Origin: Chaenocephalus aceratus
Lineage: Eukaryota; Chordata; Actinopteri; Perciformes; Channichthyidae
NCBI GenBank assembly: GCA_023974075.1
Contig: CM043797.1
Span: forward strand, 33,855,639 to 33,919,638
Length of the DNA stretch: 64,000 nt
Direction of reading: 5' to 3'
Shown: piece by piece, positions 1-13,100 of the stretch
Layout of the letters: every line of letters begins with the position of its first letter
Position numbering within the stretch: position 1 is the stretch's first letter
Notes under the pieces: generated by a model
Databases searched by the model: none
Told to the model about the DNA's origin: nothing
What the model saw: the letters and a program-made list of their open reading frames with translations, nothing else
Position numbers and translations under genes: made by a program

Positions 1-1225
1 TTTTGTCCCCCCTTCAGATCTTTGCTTTCTGCTTGCTTGTTGAATATGATTTGTACCCAGGCTTAATGGATCAATTCATATAACTCCTAGGCCAGGCTTA
101 AGTTAAGACCGGCATAGTTTAAGACCATGCGTAAACCCTGTTAATGCAACGAACCCCAGGATTATGCAGGAAGGTAAGAATCCATTCCAAGACTCATGAT
201 GTCTTGATGACCTATTCCACCTACCAGAAAAGATGCAGCATGGGAGGATATAATAAACAGTTTGTGGCCCCTGGTACTCCAGTTTCCGAGCCCATGGAAT
301 CTCATTTCTCCTGGCCTTATAGCTGATGATAAAGCGAATGCCTGCAAGGCCTTCCCCGCTGTTGCCATTTGTAATTTTTAGAAGTCATCATCGGAGGCGA
401 TCCGTCTTGATTATGCCTTGGCAACTGTCATGCTCCACTAATGCACAGTGTGAGAGAGGGCGTCTTCCAGCAGCACTGATGTTTATCTTCCCTGCTTCAT
501 GAATTTGCATTCCCACAGACAAATCTTACTAATAATGGCAGCCATCACAGCAGAGATAGGCCTGGCGTATTATCAGTCTGCATACAGCAGTGTTTGTTTT
601 ACAAGTGGACAGGCAGGGAAAAGGATTTGAACATTCTGATGAGGACGACAGAGTGATAGTAATACATGTCGCCTCTAATGGGCTTGATAGAGCTTCATGA
701 AATATGCATTATTGGTTACTATTGTTGTAACATTGACAGCTGCATCTGAGGATTACATTTGTATATGAAAGCAGTAGCCCATATAACAAAAGCCTGACTG
801 CTCGGAGGAATAGGGCGTAAAAAACCTTTTAGAAAGCAGTTTTGAAATTTGCCAAAAACAGCATCTGAAAAAAAGATTTTTAAAAAATCCATTGTTACAG
901 TGAATTCTGCTGTATCATGGCAAACAGGCCTTTTCATTCCCGCTGTTCCTTCACCCTCTGAAGGTAGACCTTGCTTCATGTGTTCTCAAGTAATTTCCTC
1001 TTTTCAGAACACTCTGAAGGCAATCTTTGACGACTTGAGTTCATAAAAATGCGTACTTAAACCATTCCCTGTGTATTGACTGAGTGCATACTTACTTTCT
1101 TTGTAACTACATGCTGTACCAGTCATGGAGTTTGACAGATGTATTTCAGCAAGATGAGCTAAGTTAAAATGTAGTCACTCATCTGCACTTTTCATCTGCA
1201 TGCCCGCTGAGATTAGAACTGCCTA

Positions 1226-1226
1226 C

Positions 1227-1257
<31 letters not shown>
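1226..1257. repeat. (AAT)n microsatellite, tail of the adjacent SINE
   Basis: About ten AAT units, contiguous with the 3' end of the minus-strand SINE. It is best read as the element's tail. Confidence 0.85.
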
Positions 1258-1258
<1 letters not shown>

Positions 1259-1486
1259 ATGTTTTATTAGAGCACTTTTACAGGTGCTCAAAGCGCTTTA
1301 CACATATTAGACATGTAAGAGTCATTACTGCGGACCACAGGAGCAAATGTGGGTAAAGTGTCTTGGACACAACAGCCTGACGCAGTGGCGGCCGAGGCGG
1401 GATTCGAACTGGCGTTCCCATCCCCTTGATCTGATGACCAACGCTCTAACCACTGCGCCAAAACCAACCACTGCGCCAAAACCGAC
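1258..1486 (-). mobile_element. tRNA-derived SINE with (AAT)n tail
   Basis: Read on the minus strand, the element starts near 1486 with a tRNA-like A box (ggcgcagtggttagagcg). A B box follows (agttcgaatcccgc, complement of about 1395-1410), then a body and a 3' end containing taaagcgctttgag, and an ATT-type tail that is the AAT microsatellite at 1226-1257 on the + strand. This is the structure of RNA polymerase III-transcribed fish SINEs. The A-box segment is tandemly duplicated: 18 bp, at 1448-1465 and 1466-1483 on the + strand. Confidence 0.75.
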
Positions 1487-2459
1487 CCCATAATACAATG
1501 TGTGTGTCTGTTTCTGTAGTGCATTGGCTCTATGTTTCATGCATTGTGTTGTAAACATGTGTAATAAGAAATATGCCAGGGTACGGTTTCAGTTTCTCAA
1601 TGGGCCAAGTATTGAAAAATTACCCTCTAATTTCCTTTTTACACTCTAACAAGCAGTAAATCAATCAAAGATAATCAGAATCATCGGATGACTTTTGTGG
1701 CGACCCATTGCTGCTGAATTTATATTGTGTATAAATTAGATTATAAAACATAGTTGATCGAAGCATGACTTCCAATGACCATGACTGCTATTTTCCTGCC
1801 AAGTTTCTGACACACATTTAATGTCGTTTTAACGTCTCTGAAAGTGTGCTCGCTTCCATTTTCAATTTGTCAAAATACTCAGACGTTTACCAGAGTGCAC
1901 TTATCACCAATTGAAAACTGACTTTCACAAACATGAATGGGAGTGTGATAAACACAGGCATGATATAAGTCATTATTTCACGTTTATTTATGGAGTGATG
2001 AATCTCGTGAGCATGCTTCACTGACAGTGTCAAATGAATGATCATCCTGCAGATAATTAAAGCGCACAAATCATGGCCATTAGACCTATGGTGAGAATGA
2101 AAGAATGCATGCTGGAGTTGTGGGCTTTTGACTAATCAGTGTCTGCTGATGAAGGTCAAAGAGGAGTAGGAGGTCTGCTGGAAATATGGAGTATAATAGT
2201 CGTGTCAGTTGCAGTTTAGATCCATATTGCAGAGGATTTGGGTTTTTATTAACCTAGAGGCCAGAGAAGACACCGCTGGATTCCTTTTACAAGTGTTGAG
2301 TATTCATTTACAAAGCTCTGAAAAGGCCAAAAAAGAAAGAGAGCTATTGGAAAATGTACTTGTCTGGCTCCTGTGGGGTGCATGCTCTGTGTGCTTTTAA
2401 CAAATGGACCAGTAGGAGCCCCTGCATTGCTAATGGAGGGTAGCCTATATACTGTAGAG

Positions 2460-2807
2460 CAGTGTTTCTCAAACTTTTTCATACCAAGGACCACTTAACC
2501 AATAAAAAAACACTCGCGGACCACCTAACTCCACAAATATCCAAAAACACATCGTTTTTTTATAAATCGCCTGCAAATGGTACAAACAAGTGGCAACATG
2601 TGTGATGAAGGTGTTTATCTGGGCTATATCATGCAATTGAAAGTGAAACTTAAGCTCGCTCCATTGCGGAGATATTCCCGCGAGAGTGCGGAAAATTTAA
2701 ATAAATTAATTTATTTCAAATGTGAAATTATACCAATTTCCTCACGGACCACTAGGCGGTGCTCACTGACCACCAGTGGTCCGCGGACCACACTTTGAGA
2801 AGCACTG
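2460..2807. mobile_element. hAT-type MITE, 348 bp, with 8-bp target duplication
   Basis: The ends are inverted repeats. CAGTGTTTCTCAAA on the left matches the complement of TTTGAGAAGCACTG on the right with one mismatch. Internally, accaaggaccac and gtggtccgcggacc continue the imperfect symmetry. The element is flanked by a perfect 8-bp duplication, ctgtagag, at 2452-2459 and 2808-2815. CAGTG termini with an 8-bp duplication define hAT transposition. It has no transposase, so it is non-autonomous. Identical target duplications suggest a fairly recent insertion. Confidence 0.9.
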
Positions 2808-5080
2808 CTGTAGAGTATAGTCCCAGTGGCCAGTGGCCATTGCAATAGGATCTACAAGCAATTCCTATGTTCCTACAGTCTTTAAATGCAGACCCTTATC
2901 AAAACCAATGAGCATACATCACCTATGGCAACAGTACCTTAGTATTTGAGATATACAAATAAACCTCTCCCCCTCACTTATATATACAATAATAACAACT
3001 ACCAAAAGCAATGTGATAAAAAAGAAACGTTTGCCATTGGCTACCAAACTACAATGACTAACCCACCCATATTTTCCAGCCCTCCTGTGCTTCTAAATTG
3101 CTGGTATAATATGCCCAGGCCAGAGGGGTAATAGTTTTTGATAATGATCCTGGGCTAAGCTTTGGTGCTGTGTGGCCTCATGCCTCACAGACAGCATGCT
3201 GATTATTCCTCTGAAGTGGGCTGGATGTGTGTCCGTAACGGTAATTTCCAGGCCTGATTGGCAAAGAGCGATGAAATTGGGAGCAGTTAGCACTGAGGGG
3301 GAAATAGAGCTGGAGTGTGTGGAAATGCGGCAGCAGTCCAATGGTAAACAAATTATCTGAAGTGAAATGACAACATTAGGCGATGCAAAGTGCTGGTCCA
3401 CATTGTGAATACGGCTTTTTTTCCCCTCATTTGAAACAACCGGGCAGTCCCTATCAAAGGTCTGCCTCACCTTTGTAAATGCAGGGCATTCAATCAAACG
3501 CGGCAGGAATCATAGCCTTTGATTTGATGCATAAACGTCTGGTTCACCACTGTAATTTCCTTTCCTGAATACATATAAAGATATGTGGATATAGAAATGT
3601 AAAACGACATGTTTCTTATATTTGATGTGTGCATTTCAAAGTGTGTTCCCTATTATAAACTGAACTTTGTCACGGATTTATCATATAATGTGCGAACACC
3701 CAGAGATGTTTGTCTTCTGAGGAATCAATTTGTATCCTTGAAGATGTACCCGGCAATTGCAATTTGACCATTGTTCCAATCTGTATCTCGATTAATATCA
3801 TAATTGGATGTGTTGCTAAGATAAACAACAACTCCAGCAAATCCAAAGTTCTGAATTAAAACATTCCTCTGTTATTGTCACCAATTTCCAAAGATAATAT
3901 GTGCAAAAATTAGTTCAGATTTTTAAGTTCTAGTAGAGGTCTGGCTGTTGCTGAGCACAAAGCACTCCTGTCTCTAGCGACAGACAAAAGGTGTTTATTT
4001 CTGCGCTATGTGCCCACACATTTACAGAACCTAACCCTGAAGTCAAGGCCCATTTGTCTCACAACAAAATAGCATGTCTCGAAATTTCATTTTACCATTT
4101 ATGTTGTTTTTCTGTTACCAAGCACTAGAGTCAATCCCAGGATTCGAGATAAAGCATTATTAATGTAGCTCTGTGGGCACCTGAGCACAATCACGCTCCT
4201 CTCCGCATGCTACTGTGTGAGATGAAGTCTAAAATGAGGTTCCTAACTCTAACATAGACATTTTGATTATGAAAATAATGTTGAATCATGGGGTTGTCAC
4301 TTTGGCAGGCATGAAGTAGAGGGGTAGATCCGGGATGGACACTCTTTTTTTTTTTGCCCAACGATGTGATGCCAAGTGAAGGATAAATGTGGCAGATAAG
4401 ACGGGGATTTATTTGGTGCAGAGGGGAAGGATGAATGGATATGGCCACCTTGATGCGAGCCCCAGCATTCTCAAACACATCACCTAATTTCTTTATTGCG
4501 GTGTCCCTTTAAAAGACTCAGCCAGGCTTTAAATTGAATGAAGGAGGTCGCTTTTTAACTGCTCAAGTGACAAGTACAAGCTGGTGTCAATTACGTCTTT
4601 GATTCGTTCTATCACCGGTGTATTTTAATAGCCATTCTAGAATATCAGTCTTCTGGCAACAGTACAGACTTTAAAGGAAATTGTGCTTTGATAATACTTA
4701 ATATACTGCAGAGGTAGGATCCCTAATCAAGATAGTCTAAAGTGACATTCAAGGTCTAAAAGTGTGACTTTAAGCATCAAAACCTGTTCAGCCCTCTTCG
4801 TTGAGAACACCATTTGTGATCTCCATCTGAATTCACATTAGCTGGCTTCTGTTGCTACATACACACCATGTTTTTATGTTATGATTGTTTGTTTCCTATG
4901 CAAAGCAGCAAACTGGTTACTTACCGCCACACATTCTTTGCTTTCGAGTATTTTTTGAAGGGTTATTCTAGCCATTCATTTCATTTTCATTTCATTTTTA
5001 TTTGTCCCGCTCATGGTACGCAAAACCAAATGTACAATAATTGCCAAGAAAACATGACTCTACCAAAACACCATTGAACG

Positions 5081-5652
5081 AAAAGGAGCAGGGAGAAGAA
5101 TAACATCTTATGTGACCTGCCCCTTTCTAAAAAAAATTAAATAAATACAAATAGATGGTCTCCCCTTCATGATAATTGTTTTTCACAGCCAAACATAACA
5201 GTATCTTAGGATACTAAGAGAAACACAAAAAAAAACGTATTTCCCACTTGACGGTTAATGGAAAGAAAAAAAACATTCAGTTTTGTCCTTCCATACTATT
5301 AGTCTTGAGTATAGGTAAAGTAATCCTGCAATTTAAAAAGGAGCAGGGAGAAGAATAATATCTTATGTGACCTGCCCCTTTCTAAAAAAAATAAAATAAA
5401 TACAAATAGATGGTCTCCCCTTCATGATAATTGTTTTTCACAGCCAAACATAACAGTATCTTAGGATACTAAGAGAAACACAAAAAAAAAAAAGTATTTC
5501 CCACCCAAGGCCCTTCATAAGTGTGCATGTAAAAGTATGGAAGGACAAAACTGAATGTTTTTTTTCTTTCCGGAAAAAAAACATTAAGTTTTGTCCTTCC
5601 ATACTTTTAGTCTTGAGTATAGGTAAAGTAATCCTGCAATTTAAAAAATGCA
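5081..5652. repeat. 255-bp tandem duplication with an inverted insert
   Basis: The block starting aaaaggagcagggagaag at 5081 recurs at 5336, a spacing of 255 bp, and stays nearly identical for about 165 bp. The rest of unit 1 (acattcagttttgtccttcc to cctgcaatttaaaaa) recurs at about 5580-5645 in unit 2. Unit 2 has an extra segment, 5509-5578, holding an inverted copy (aagtatggaaggacaaaact). It therefore snaps back on the adjacent attaagttttgtccttcc. The origin may be a duplicated foldback element. Confidence 0.8.
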
Positions 5653-8199
5653 GCTTGATTATGTCGTGAGTAGGAAAACATCACACCCGTAGCTTCAAAC
5701 ACACCATTTTTGTTAAAATACGTCCCTAATAGCTCAAGCTGAAATCACCCAGGTGAAAATATCAGGTTTTCTTTTTTTAGACTTTGAAAACCCGTTAGTG
5801 CAGCAGAAGACATTATAAAACTTGGAGTACCGTCCAATGTTCAAGATAAGTTATGAGTAATGGCTCACGTGTGTGATTCAGTCGATTGCAGTTAATTAAT
5901 GTCTTGAGGGGGCTGCTTGAGAAGTCAGATTTTGTTTACAACAGTTTCAGGGCAGAGTGTGACACAGAATTAGCGAAAAGTTTTACTGCAAATTATGTGC
6001 TAAAATATGTCTCAATGCAAGACACATCATCAAGTTAAATGGCACCCAAGAATGTTCAATCTGATACGGTGATGCTCTGTGAATATCGCTGCATGATAGC
6101 ATATCTGAAAATGAAAACACATTTTTAACACATGAGAATGGGTAAAAGATCTAGGACAAAGGTAGGTTGTAGGAATTATGCAGCAACAAAGACATCCCTC
6201 CAATGTTAAATCAATTACAGCACAGGCTGAAGCGTTTGATGTTATCAGTCAAGACTGAGCCGATACAAGATTCCCTGGCATTTACATTGGTTTTCCTGAA
6301 CATGCCAAGAGATCTGTCGAGTAGCTGTCTATATGTTAGTGTGCTTCATCACTGTGTAGCGGAGTACAGCCAAGATAAGCTCCTCACGTGGGAACGCAGT
6401 CAGTGCCGAACAAAGCTGTCTAGGTTTGAAGGGCAAAACATACTCAATGCTGAGATAAAGTGTCACCTAGCCAGCATTACCCGCAATGTACATGCACACT
6501 TATGAAGGGCCTTGTTATACAGGCAGAAGCTGTTGAGTCTCAATATGATGCATTATGCTTTGAGATGCAGGGTGTTATTTTTTCCCTGTTGTTGGTTTGG
6601 TAATAGATATATATTCAAATGTGGCAGGTGTGTGTGTTCCTTCTGTGTGTAGTGCAGTGTTGGTGTGAGGACGGAGAGTGCATGAATCAATATGAAAACT
6701 TCTGCCTACATCTCTAACAAGCTATCCATCACATGAAATTCAGTTCAAGGCTGACAAATGACTTGTGGGGATTCTAATGGCATTTTCCAACTGAATTAAA
6801 ATCAGTTTCGTGTATGACAACAATCTTGTTTTGAAAACCGTAGAACAAAGCCAATCAATTTCCTTGTCTGCAATAGGATAAGTAATTTCCTTTCAATACA
6901 AAACCACGCATACAAAGAGCTGCAAAAGATTGCTGCAATATGATACAAAGATGTCGTAAGAGGAAAATACGCTTTCACATTCTCCGTTTTTTTTCTTTGT
7001 TCCGCTTGTTATTGTAATTCAGTACATGTTATTCTTCTATCAGCTTTTTATTTGCTTATGATTAAGTTTGAAAAAAAGCGTAATATTGTGTCTGTGTTGG
7101 TGCTGCTGCACATAGCAATGAGAGAGAATACGTTGTTCAAGAACGAGGCAGACATTCTGATCCCAGCAATGGATCTAAGAAGTTTAAAAAAAGAAATCGC
7201 TGCTCACAAAACTGTCTGAGTAGAGTGCGAGGCAGAAAGTGACACTTTTAAACCTTTGCTGCAGTTCACGCTCTCGAATCAGACTGCGCCTGCATGAATG
7301 CATGTCAGTGTGCATGTGTGTGTGTAGGCTTTAGTTGACAGGCAGCCTGCCAGTGTTCCTAACTACACATCAGTACCACTCTGTACTCTTCACTCTGATC
7401 CACAACACCACCCGCACCTCTTCACCAGCCACCGTACCCCCTCCCCATTAACACACCCTCTGCCTCTAATGGAGTTCACTGCACACCACTTTCCGCCTGA
7501 ACACACGGTGGAGGAGTGCAGCTAATAGCAGTTGCACAGTTGGAATACATGGGTGTGAGCTGGAGTTAATGTATGCCACTAAAGCAGTGTTGGCAGACAC
7601 GATCGTGTTATCTTCTGTCGTGTGTAAGAGCCCAGCCCATCTGTACAGTGACATCTTTCATAAATGAAGCAAGCCGAGCTGTGACGGCTGTCTCTTTGCC
7701 CATGCTTCATTCCCGGCGCTGCGCTGACACCTCAGATTCGTGTACAGTATCTTGTTTCCGTATCATGAATAGTGAAAGAATGTGCCACGTTTGTGTGTCA
7801 CCCTTTAGGGTTCTTCCAACGAGAGTCTGACAAGAGGTTTGAGTGAAATTGGTCGAAATGCGTGCACATGGTGCACTTCGCTTAATTTTCCCATCATGCA
7901 ACGCTTGAAATGTTGTGAGCAGGTGTTTGTAAAGACACATTGATTCCCCTCCTTGGTCTTGAGTGATGTCCTTTTGCCCCTGTTATATTGAAATGGTGTA
8001 GTGGTTAAATCCATGGATGTATAAAGAGAACTGGATACAGCGTTGGTGATGCGGCCCCGTACATTCTATGAAAGTTACTCAGTGGGGCATGAAGCCAAAA
8101 CAGCCTGACACGAGAACAAAAGTACAACAATGTCATGGTGATCCTTCAGCAATCTGCCAGCGGTGTTCGGCATCCATTTGATCCATAGAGCATGGCACT

Positions 8200-8427
8200 T
8201 TCCTTTGACATCTTCAAGTCATCATTAAAAACTCACATGTTCACCATGGCCTTTGACCCCTAACCCATCACAGTCCCCCTGCTTCCACTCATACTGCTAT
8301 TTATTAAGTGTTTTTCTTTATTATTTTATTTGTTTGTTTGTTTGTTTGTTTGTTTGTTCACCATGTAAAGCGGACTTGGGTCCCTTGAAAGGTGCTATAC
8401 AAATGTGATCTATTAATATTATTATTA

Positions 8428-8460
<33 letters not shown>
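8200..8460 (+). mobile_element. L2-like LINE 3' end, 5'-truncated
   Basis: The sequence translates, with decay, as FDIFKSSLKTHMFTMAFDP, the C-terminus typical of fish L2-type ORF2. A short 3' UTR follows, containing a TTTG run (8328-8356), then taaagcggacttgggtccc and a gctatacaaatg end, then an ATT repeat (8418-8459). These are the usual L2-clade tail elements. Only the extreme 3' end is present. Confidence 0.7.
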
Positions 8461-8461
<1 letters not shown>

Positions 8462-8639
8462 TAAAGCCACGCACCTAATCAATTCCACTAGCTGATAACA
8501 AAGCATGCGGCTCTGACCGAATCACTGCAGAGCACCTTAAACTGGCAAGCCCGAAGGTTGCAGTTCTTCTTGCCATTTGTTTTACCGGCTCATGGTATGT
8601 TGCCAGACTCCATGTTGACTGTTACTTTGGTCCCTGTCA

Positions 8640-9638
8640 TTAAGGACAAAGCGGGCAAGGTAGGGAGCTTGGATAACTATAGACCAATTTTCTAGCCAGT
8701 GTGTTATCCAAAGTCCTGGAAAGAATTTTGTTGGATAGACTATGTTCTTATTTATGTACCTCAGATAACCAGTTTGGCTTCAAGGCTAAGCATGGTAGCC
8801 TACTGAGCTATGCATCTATGCTTTGAAGGAAATGGTAGAAACATATAGAAGACAGAATTCCACTGTTCTGATTGGTTTCATTGATGCCTCTAAGGCTTTT
8901 GGCCGAGTTAACCATCATAAACTGTTTTTTAAAATTGAGACAAAGAGGTGTGCCTAACAGTATAATTAGGATCCTGGCTTATTGGTATGCCAACCAGAGC
9001 ATGCGGACCAAATGGGGGAAGGCAGTCTCGGCGCATTTGGTGTTGGTAATGGAGTCCGCCAGGGGGGGCTCCTCTCACCGAGCCTTTTTAATATCTATAT
9101 GAATATCTATCAGATGATTTAAGTGGATTTAAGTAACACTACGTATCTGGGACACATCATCACAGATTAAATGGCTGATTATGATGACGACATGTATAGA
9201 CAGCGGCGTGTTGGCTAGAAAATTCTCTTGGTGTTTCAGATAAGTTAAGGTGAACCTCTTTAGAGCGTATTGCACTCCTCTCTATACTGCCCCCTTGTGG
9301 GTCAAGTATAAGAAGGTGAGCCTCCGGAAGCTCCAGGTTGCATATAATGACTGTTTGCGTATACTGCTTAGAAAACCAAGGTGGTGCAGTGCAAGTGAAA
9401 TGTTCTGTAATGCACGAGTCAACACATTCCATGCTCTTTTGAGAAATCTGATGTACAAATTCATCTGTCGATTGAATGTTTCTCATAACTCTGTCATTAT
9501 GCTGCTTTCAAATCCGTGTCTCAGTGCTGTTGTACGATACCAGTCACCTCTGTGGAACATTGGTATAACTGCCTTTTTTAATTTATATTTGAGTGTTGTA
9601 TGTTTTGTAATAATGGACCAAGAGTCTCTTTAAATAAA
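8640..9638 (+). pseudogene. decayed non-LTR retrotransposon (reverse transcriptase and C-terminal region)
   Basis: Pieces of LINE ORF2 can be read in shifting frames. NYRPI lies near 8680, and NQFGFKAKHGS near 8770. Reverse transcriptase block A is altered to FIDASKAFGRVNHHK near 8878. RGVPNSIIRILAYWYANQSM follows, then a damaged G-V-R-Q-G-G-L-L-S-P block (frameshift near 9055). The region from 9120 reads YLGHII..., then a 9250-9560 frame with AYCTPLYTAPLWVKY and LQVAYNDCLRILLRKPRW. The catalytic YADD region is deleted between about 9105 and 9130. Stops and frameshifts show a dead copy. The clade is not assigned. Confidence 0.75.
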
Positions 9639-9752
<114 letters not shown>

Positions 9753-10002
9753 TTCCGTCAATCATGGCCAACCTTAACTCTTAAATGGGATTTTAGCATA
9801 TTTTACAACTTTTAAGACCTAATAGTTTGAATAAACGGATATTAAAGGGTTCATTATAGGTGGTGAAAAAGATATGGCAAACTACTGACACCAAAGTTGT
9901 AGTTCCAGGTGTTTGGCACTAGGGGAATGTGCTGCAGCATTAGCACTCTTCCTGAGGATTTATCAAATCTAACTTGTCTCTTTTTTCTTTGTTTTCCAAA
10001 AG

Positions 10003-10152
10003 GTGCCGAGGCCATGTTTTCCCAGCAGCCCCAGGACTTAGTGGTGGTGGCAGGCCAGCCTGTGACGTTACCATGCACTATCCCCGGGTACCATGGCGTT
10101 GTCTTATGGATCAAAGATGGCCTGGCGCTGGGAGTTGGCAGAGACCTCGCTG
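10003..10152 (+). CDS. kirrel3: kirrel3 exon: N-terminal half of Ig1
   Basis: The exon follows the acceptor ...ttttccaaaag and ends at the donor gtgagt (10153). It is 150 nt, phase 1 at both ends. It reads [19 protein letters not shown], then a cysteine in VTLPC, then the Ig tryptophan in [17 protein letters not shown]. This is the mature N-terminus and the B-C strands of the first Ig (V-like) domain, which mediates Kirrel homodimerisation in the family. The frame stays open upstream of the acceptor to 9909, but that extension lacks a signal peptide. I therefore take the pyrimidine-rich AG at 10001-10002 as the true 5' edge. The ATG inside (10014) is not the gene's start, because no secretory signal follows it. 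Confidence 0.92.
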
Positions 10153-13100
10153 GTGAGTAAACAGCATTTATCACCCTTAAGAATGTCCCCATTTATTTCT
10201 CCATCACCTTCAGTGTCCAATAATAAATGCGCTGTCATATTCAAATGCCCACTTTTGTTATCTACAGCCCTCAAAATGTCACTTAATATATCACTCCCTA
10301 GACAGATAAAAAATGTCTAAAGACATAGTTAGACATATGACATTGGGAGTGTTATGTGAAAAATCATTAGCTATATTCAAAACTACAAAACAGAATGAAA
10401 AAAGAATGTACGTCAATGTGTGTGATGGCAGCGCTAAAGCTGTTATATGTTTGTTTGGCAGAGAAAGCACAACAATCGGAGGTAAATGTGAAATCAATAG
10501 TGGGCACCGGTCTTTCTCTGATGCTTCAGGCTGCTTATGGCTTTTGAAGAGTAGCTGGCATCCTCTAAATACTACCCCACCTTGTGTATAATTGCCTGAA
10601 TTGTTTAAATTTGGAGTCAAAGTGACTACTGCACTGTCATTTAGTAGCCTGTTGTTCCATCAGTAAAGGCTTAATGTATATTCATGACCTGGACACATGT
10701 CAAAGAAACACATCTCACTGCTCAAAATAAACATTACAACCTTTGAATCACTGAGCTATTGAATGAGAAAATCCATAAAAGCGTAGTACCCATGCATCAT
10801 TTACTGAAAATGATCATTAAATTATCCGAAAAAGACATCCATTTGTAACACAGCACTCTACACACAGTAGGATGCTTCACTCTTTAATGCCACAGCCATT
10901 GTTGTTGAGCTTTCTAATTGCCTCACATACCACCCGATTGTGACCCTGTAAAGAAATCAAGAGTAATTGCAATTCAAGGCACACTCGAAATGACCAAAAC
11001 TGCAGCCGTTTCTTGAAAACATAGGTTTCTTTGATCAGGAACGATTAGATCAGCATTTCAAGTGAGATTGGGGGTCTTCTACCCTCTGACCTTTTACAAT
11101 CGCACAGTCGCCTATGCGGTGTGTAATTAAACCTCAGTGGCTGACAGTGCCCTAGTAAAGCCATCCTATTCCCTTTTCAGGTTCTTATCAGGCCCAGGGG
11201 AGACTGAAAGGTTGCAGTCAACAATGGTCCTGCAGTCTGCGAGTCTCCTTTGACCAAAAAAAAGAGGCAGACAGGGAGAGTACTTATGATTGCTAGAGAT
11301 AGAAAGAGAGAGAGCGGAAGGAAGGAAGGAATAAAGACAACATTTATTTAGGGTGAGAGCGTGGCAGAGATGTAGAGTTGTTTTTATCCTCTTATATTTA
11401 TTGATTTAACAAGACGAGACGATCAAGATGATATCTCATTTCAACGTTGGCCAAACACAAAAGGATGGAATAAAACAAAGACAACATTGTGTCGCTTACG
11501 CACAGGAAAATTAAAGTAGATCAACCTTTAACAACACATCTTTGAAGAGTTTGACAGTAAGCAGCAAGATGCAGTGATCCTGACCTTTTTCTTATTCTCC
11601 TCTTATTATTGGCTGAATAATCGGGGGCACCGCGCAGAGTCAGGGTGATCTTTCTCCCTTACATCTTGTGAAAAAGTGCACTGGGTTTAGAATGAGGAGG
11701 AATAGCTGGCAGCCTTGAAAAAAGATAGGTCGCTACAATCAACACTATGATACGGACAGGGGGCTGAGTGCCTTCTATTGAGATGTTTCTAAATAAGGAG
11801 TTCCACAGCTGTCCTTTTTATCACGCCTGCCACATAAACAAGCAACGCATGCGGCAGTAAAAGAGTGAAGGCACATCAATGCAAGACGTACACAATGAAA
11901 GGAAAGTGGCAGCTGTATACATAAAAAGTGTGACGAATCAAATGTTGCAAGGAGCATTTCAATAATATACTGTTAGGTCTGCTCGGCTATACAAAGAAAG
12001 AAGCTGCGTCGGCAACGATGTTTCCACGCCCGGGACCTGTCTCCATTCACAGGAAAGTGATTAAACCAAGAGAACTCTTTCACCATGCAGTGCGAGGAAT
12101 CACGGCACAAAAGCCAATGATTCCTATCTGTCCCCGCGTTGTTCTATTCATTCCCCTTTTGTGTCATGCATTTCCACTCTAATTAAAGGAAAGCAAAGTA
12201 GCCCCACAACCGCTCAGAACATACCAATAAATGTCATGAATATGCATGGCGGAGAACGTATCTGGCACGCACGGTGATGGTGCGAACAGACGAGGCAGCT
12301 TTCAGTTCATTTTCATGTGCACACGGTAAAGAAGGAGAGAGAAGTGTTTGTTTACATTATGTCATGCACTTGGGATGTAGGAATGAGCTCTTGAGAAGAG
12401 AATCTGTCAGTGAGCAGACTTCACTGTCACTCTTACTTGAGAGCCATTTGAAACACTGTCACCTGTTCACAGCTGCAGCTAACCTATTTTTAGATATAAT
12501 GTGTGAACATGGTCTAGGTAAGTGCAATAAATCACTAGGCCACGCCTCAAGTGTCTGTATACCACATGCGCACACACATGCACGTGCACCATTGATCCAG
12601 CCTCAAGACAAATCCATTCCCCTCTGATGGATTCATTACTCCTTAATGGGCCTATTTTACATTGTTGCTTTGGGTAACACAATGTGTCTTTGAAATTCGC
12701 TGAGATCTAAGATCAATGGCCCTTCATACAGTAGGTACACAGCACATGGTGATCAGTCTTCATGCGTGCCAGAATAATTGTAGTCATATTGACAAAAAGG
12801 CGTGAGGTGCGTGTGGTAGAGAAATACATCAACATTGCGTTTCCGTCGTTTGGAAATTAGATTGTAATATTCTTATCAATACTATCTGCCACACATGCAA
12901 ATTACTTTTCCGTTTGGATCCAGTTAATGCACAGAGATGAAATTGGAGCAGAGCCATTTCCTCACGCGGCGAAACATTGTCTTAGTTTGCCAGAGGCACA
13001 GATGAGATAATTGGCCAGATCATCTGTCTGTGTTACATGGCTTATACCTTGCAACAATTAAAACAAGCAAAACAAAAGTGCATCTGAAGCCTCTCGCTCG

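Noticed and set aside
8010..8100. gatgtataaagagaactgga stretch resembling a dispersed fish repeat
   Set aside because: Familiar in appearance but too short and without boundaries to annotate as an element.
9909..10002. Upstream extension of the first kirrel3 exon to an ATG at 9909
   Set aside because: No signal peptide, and a good pyrimidine tract with AG lies at 10001-10002. Family similarity begins only after it.
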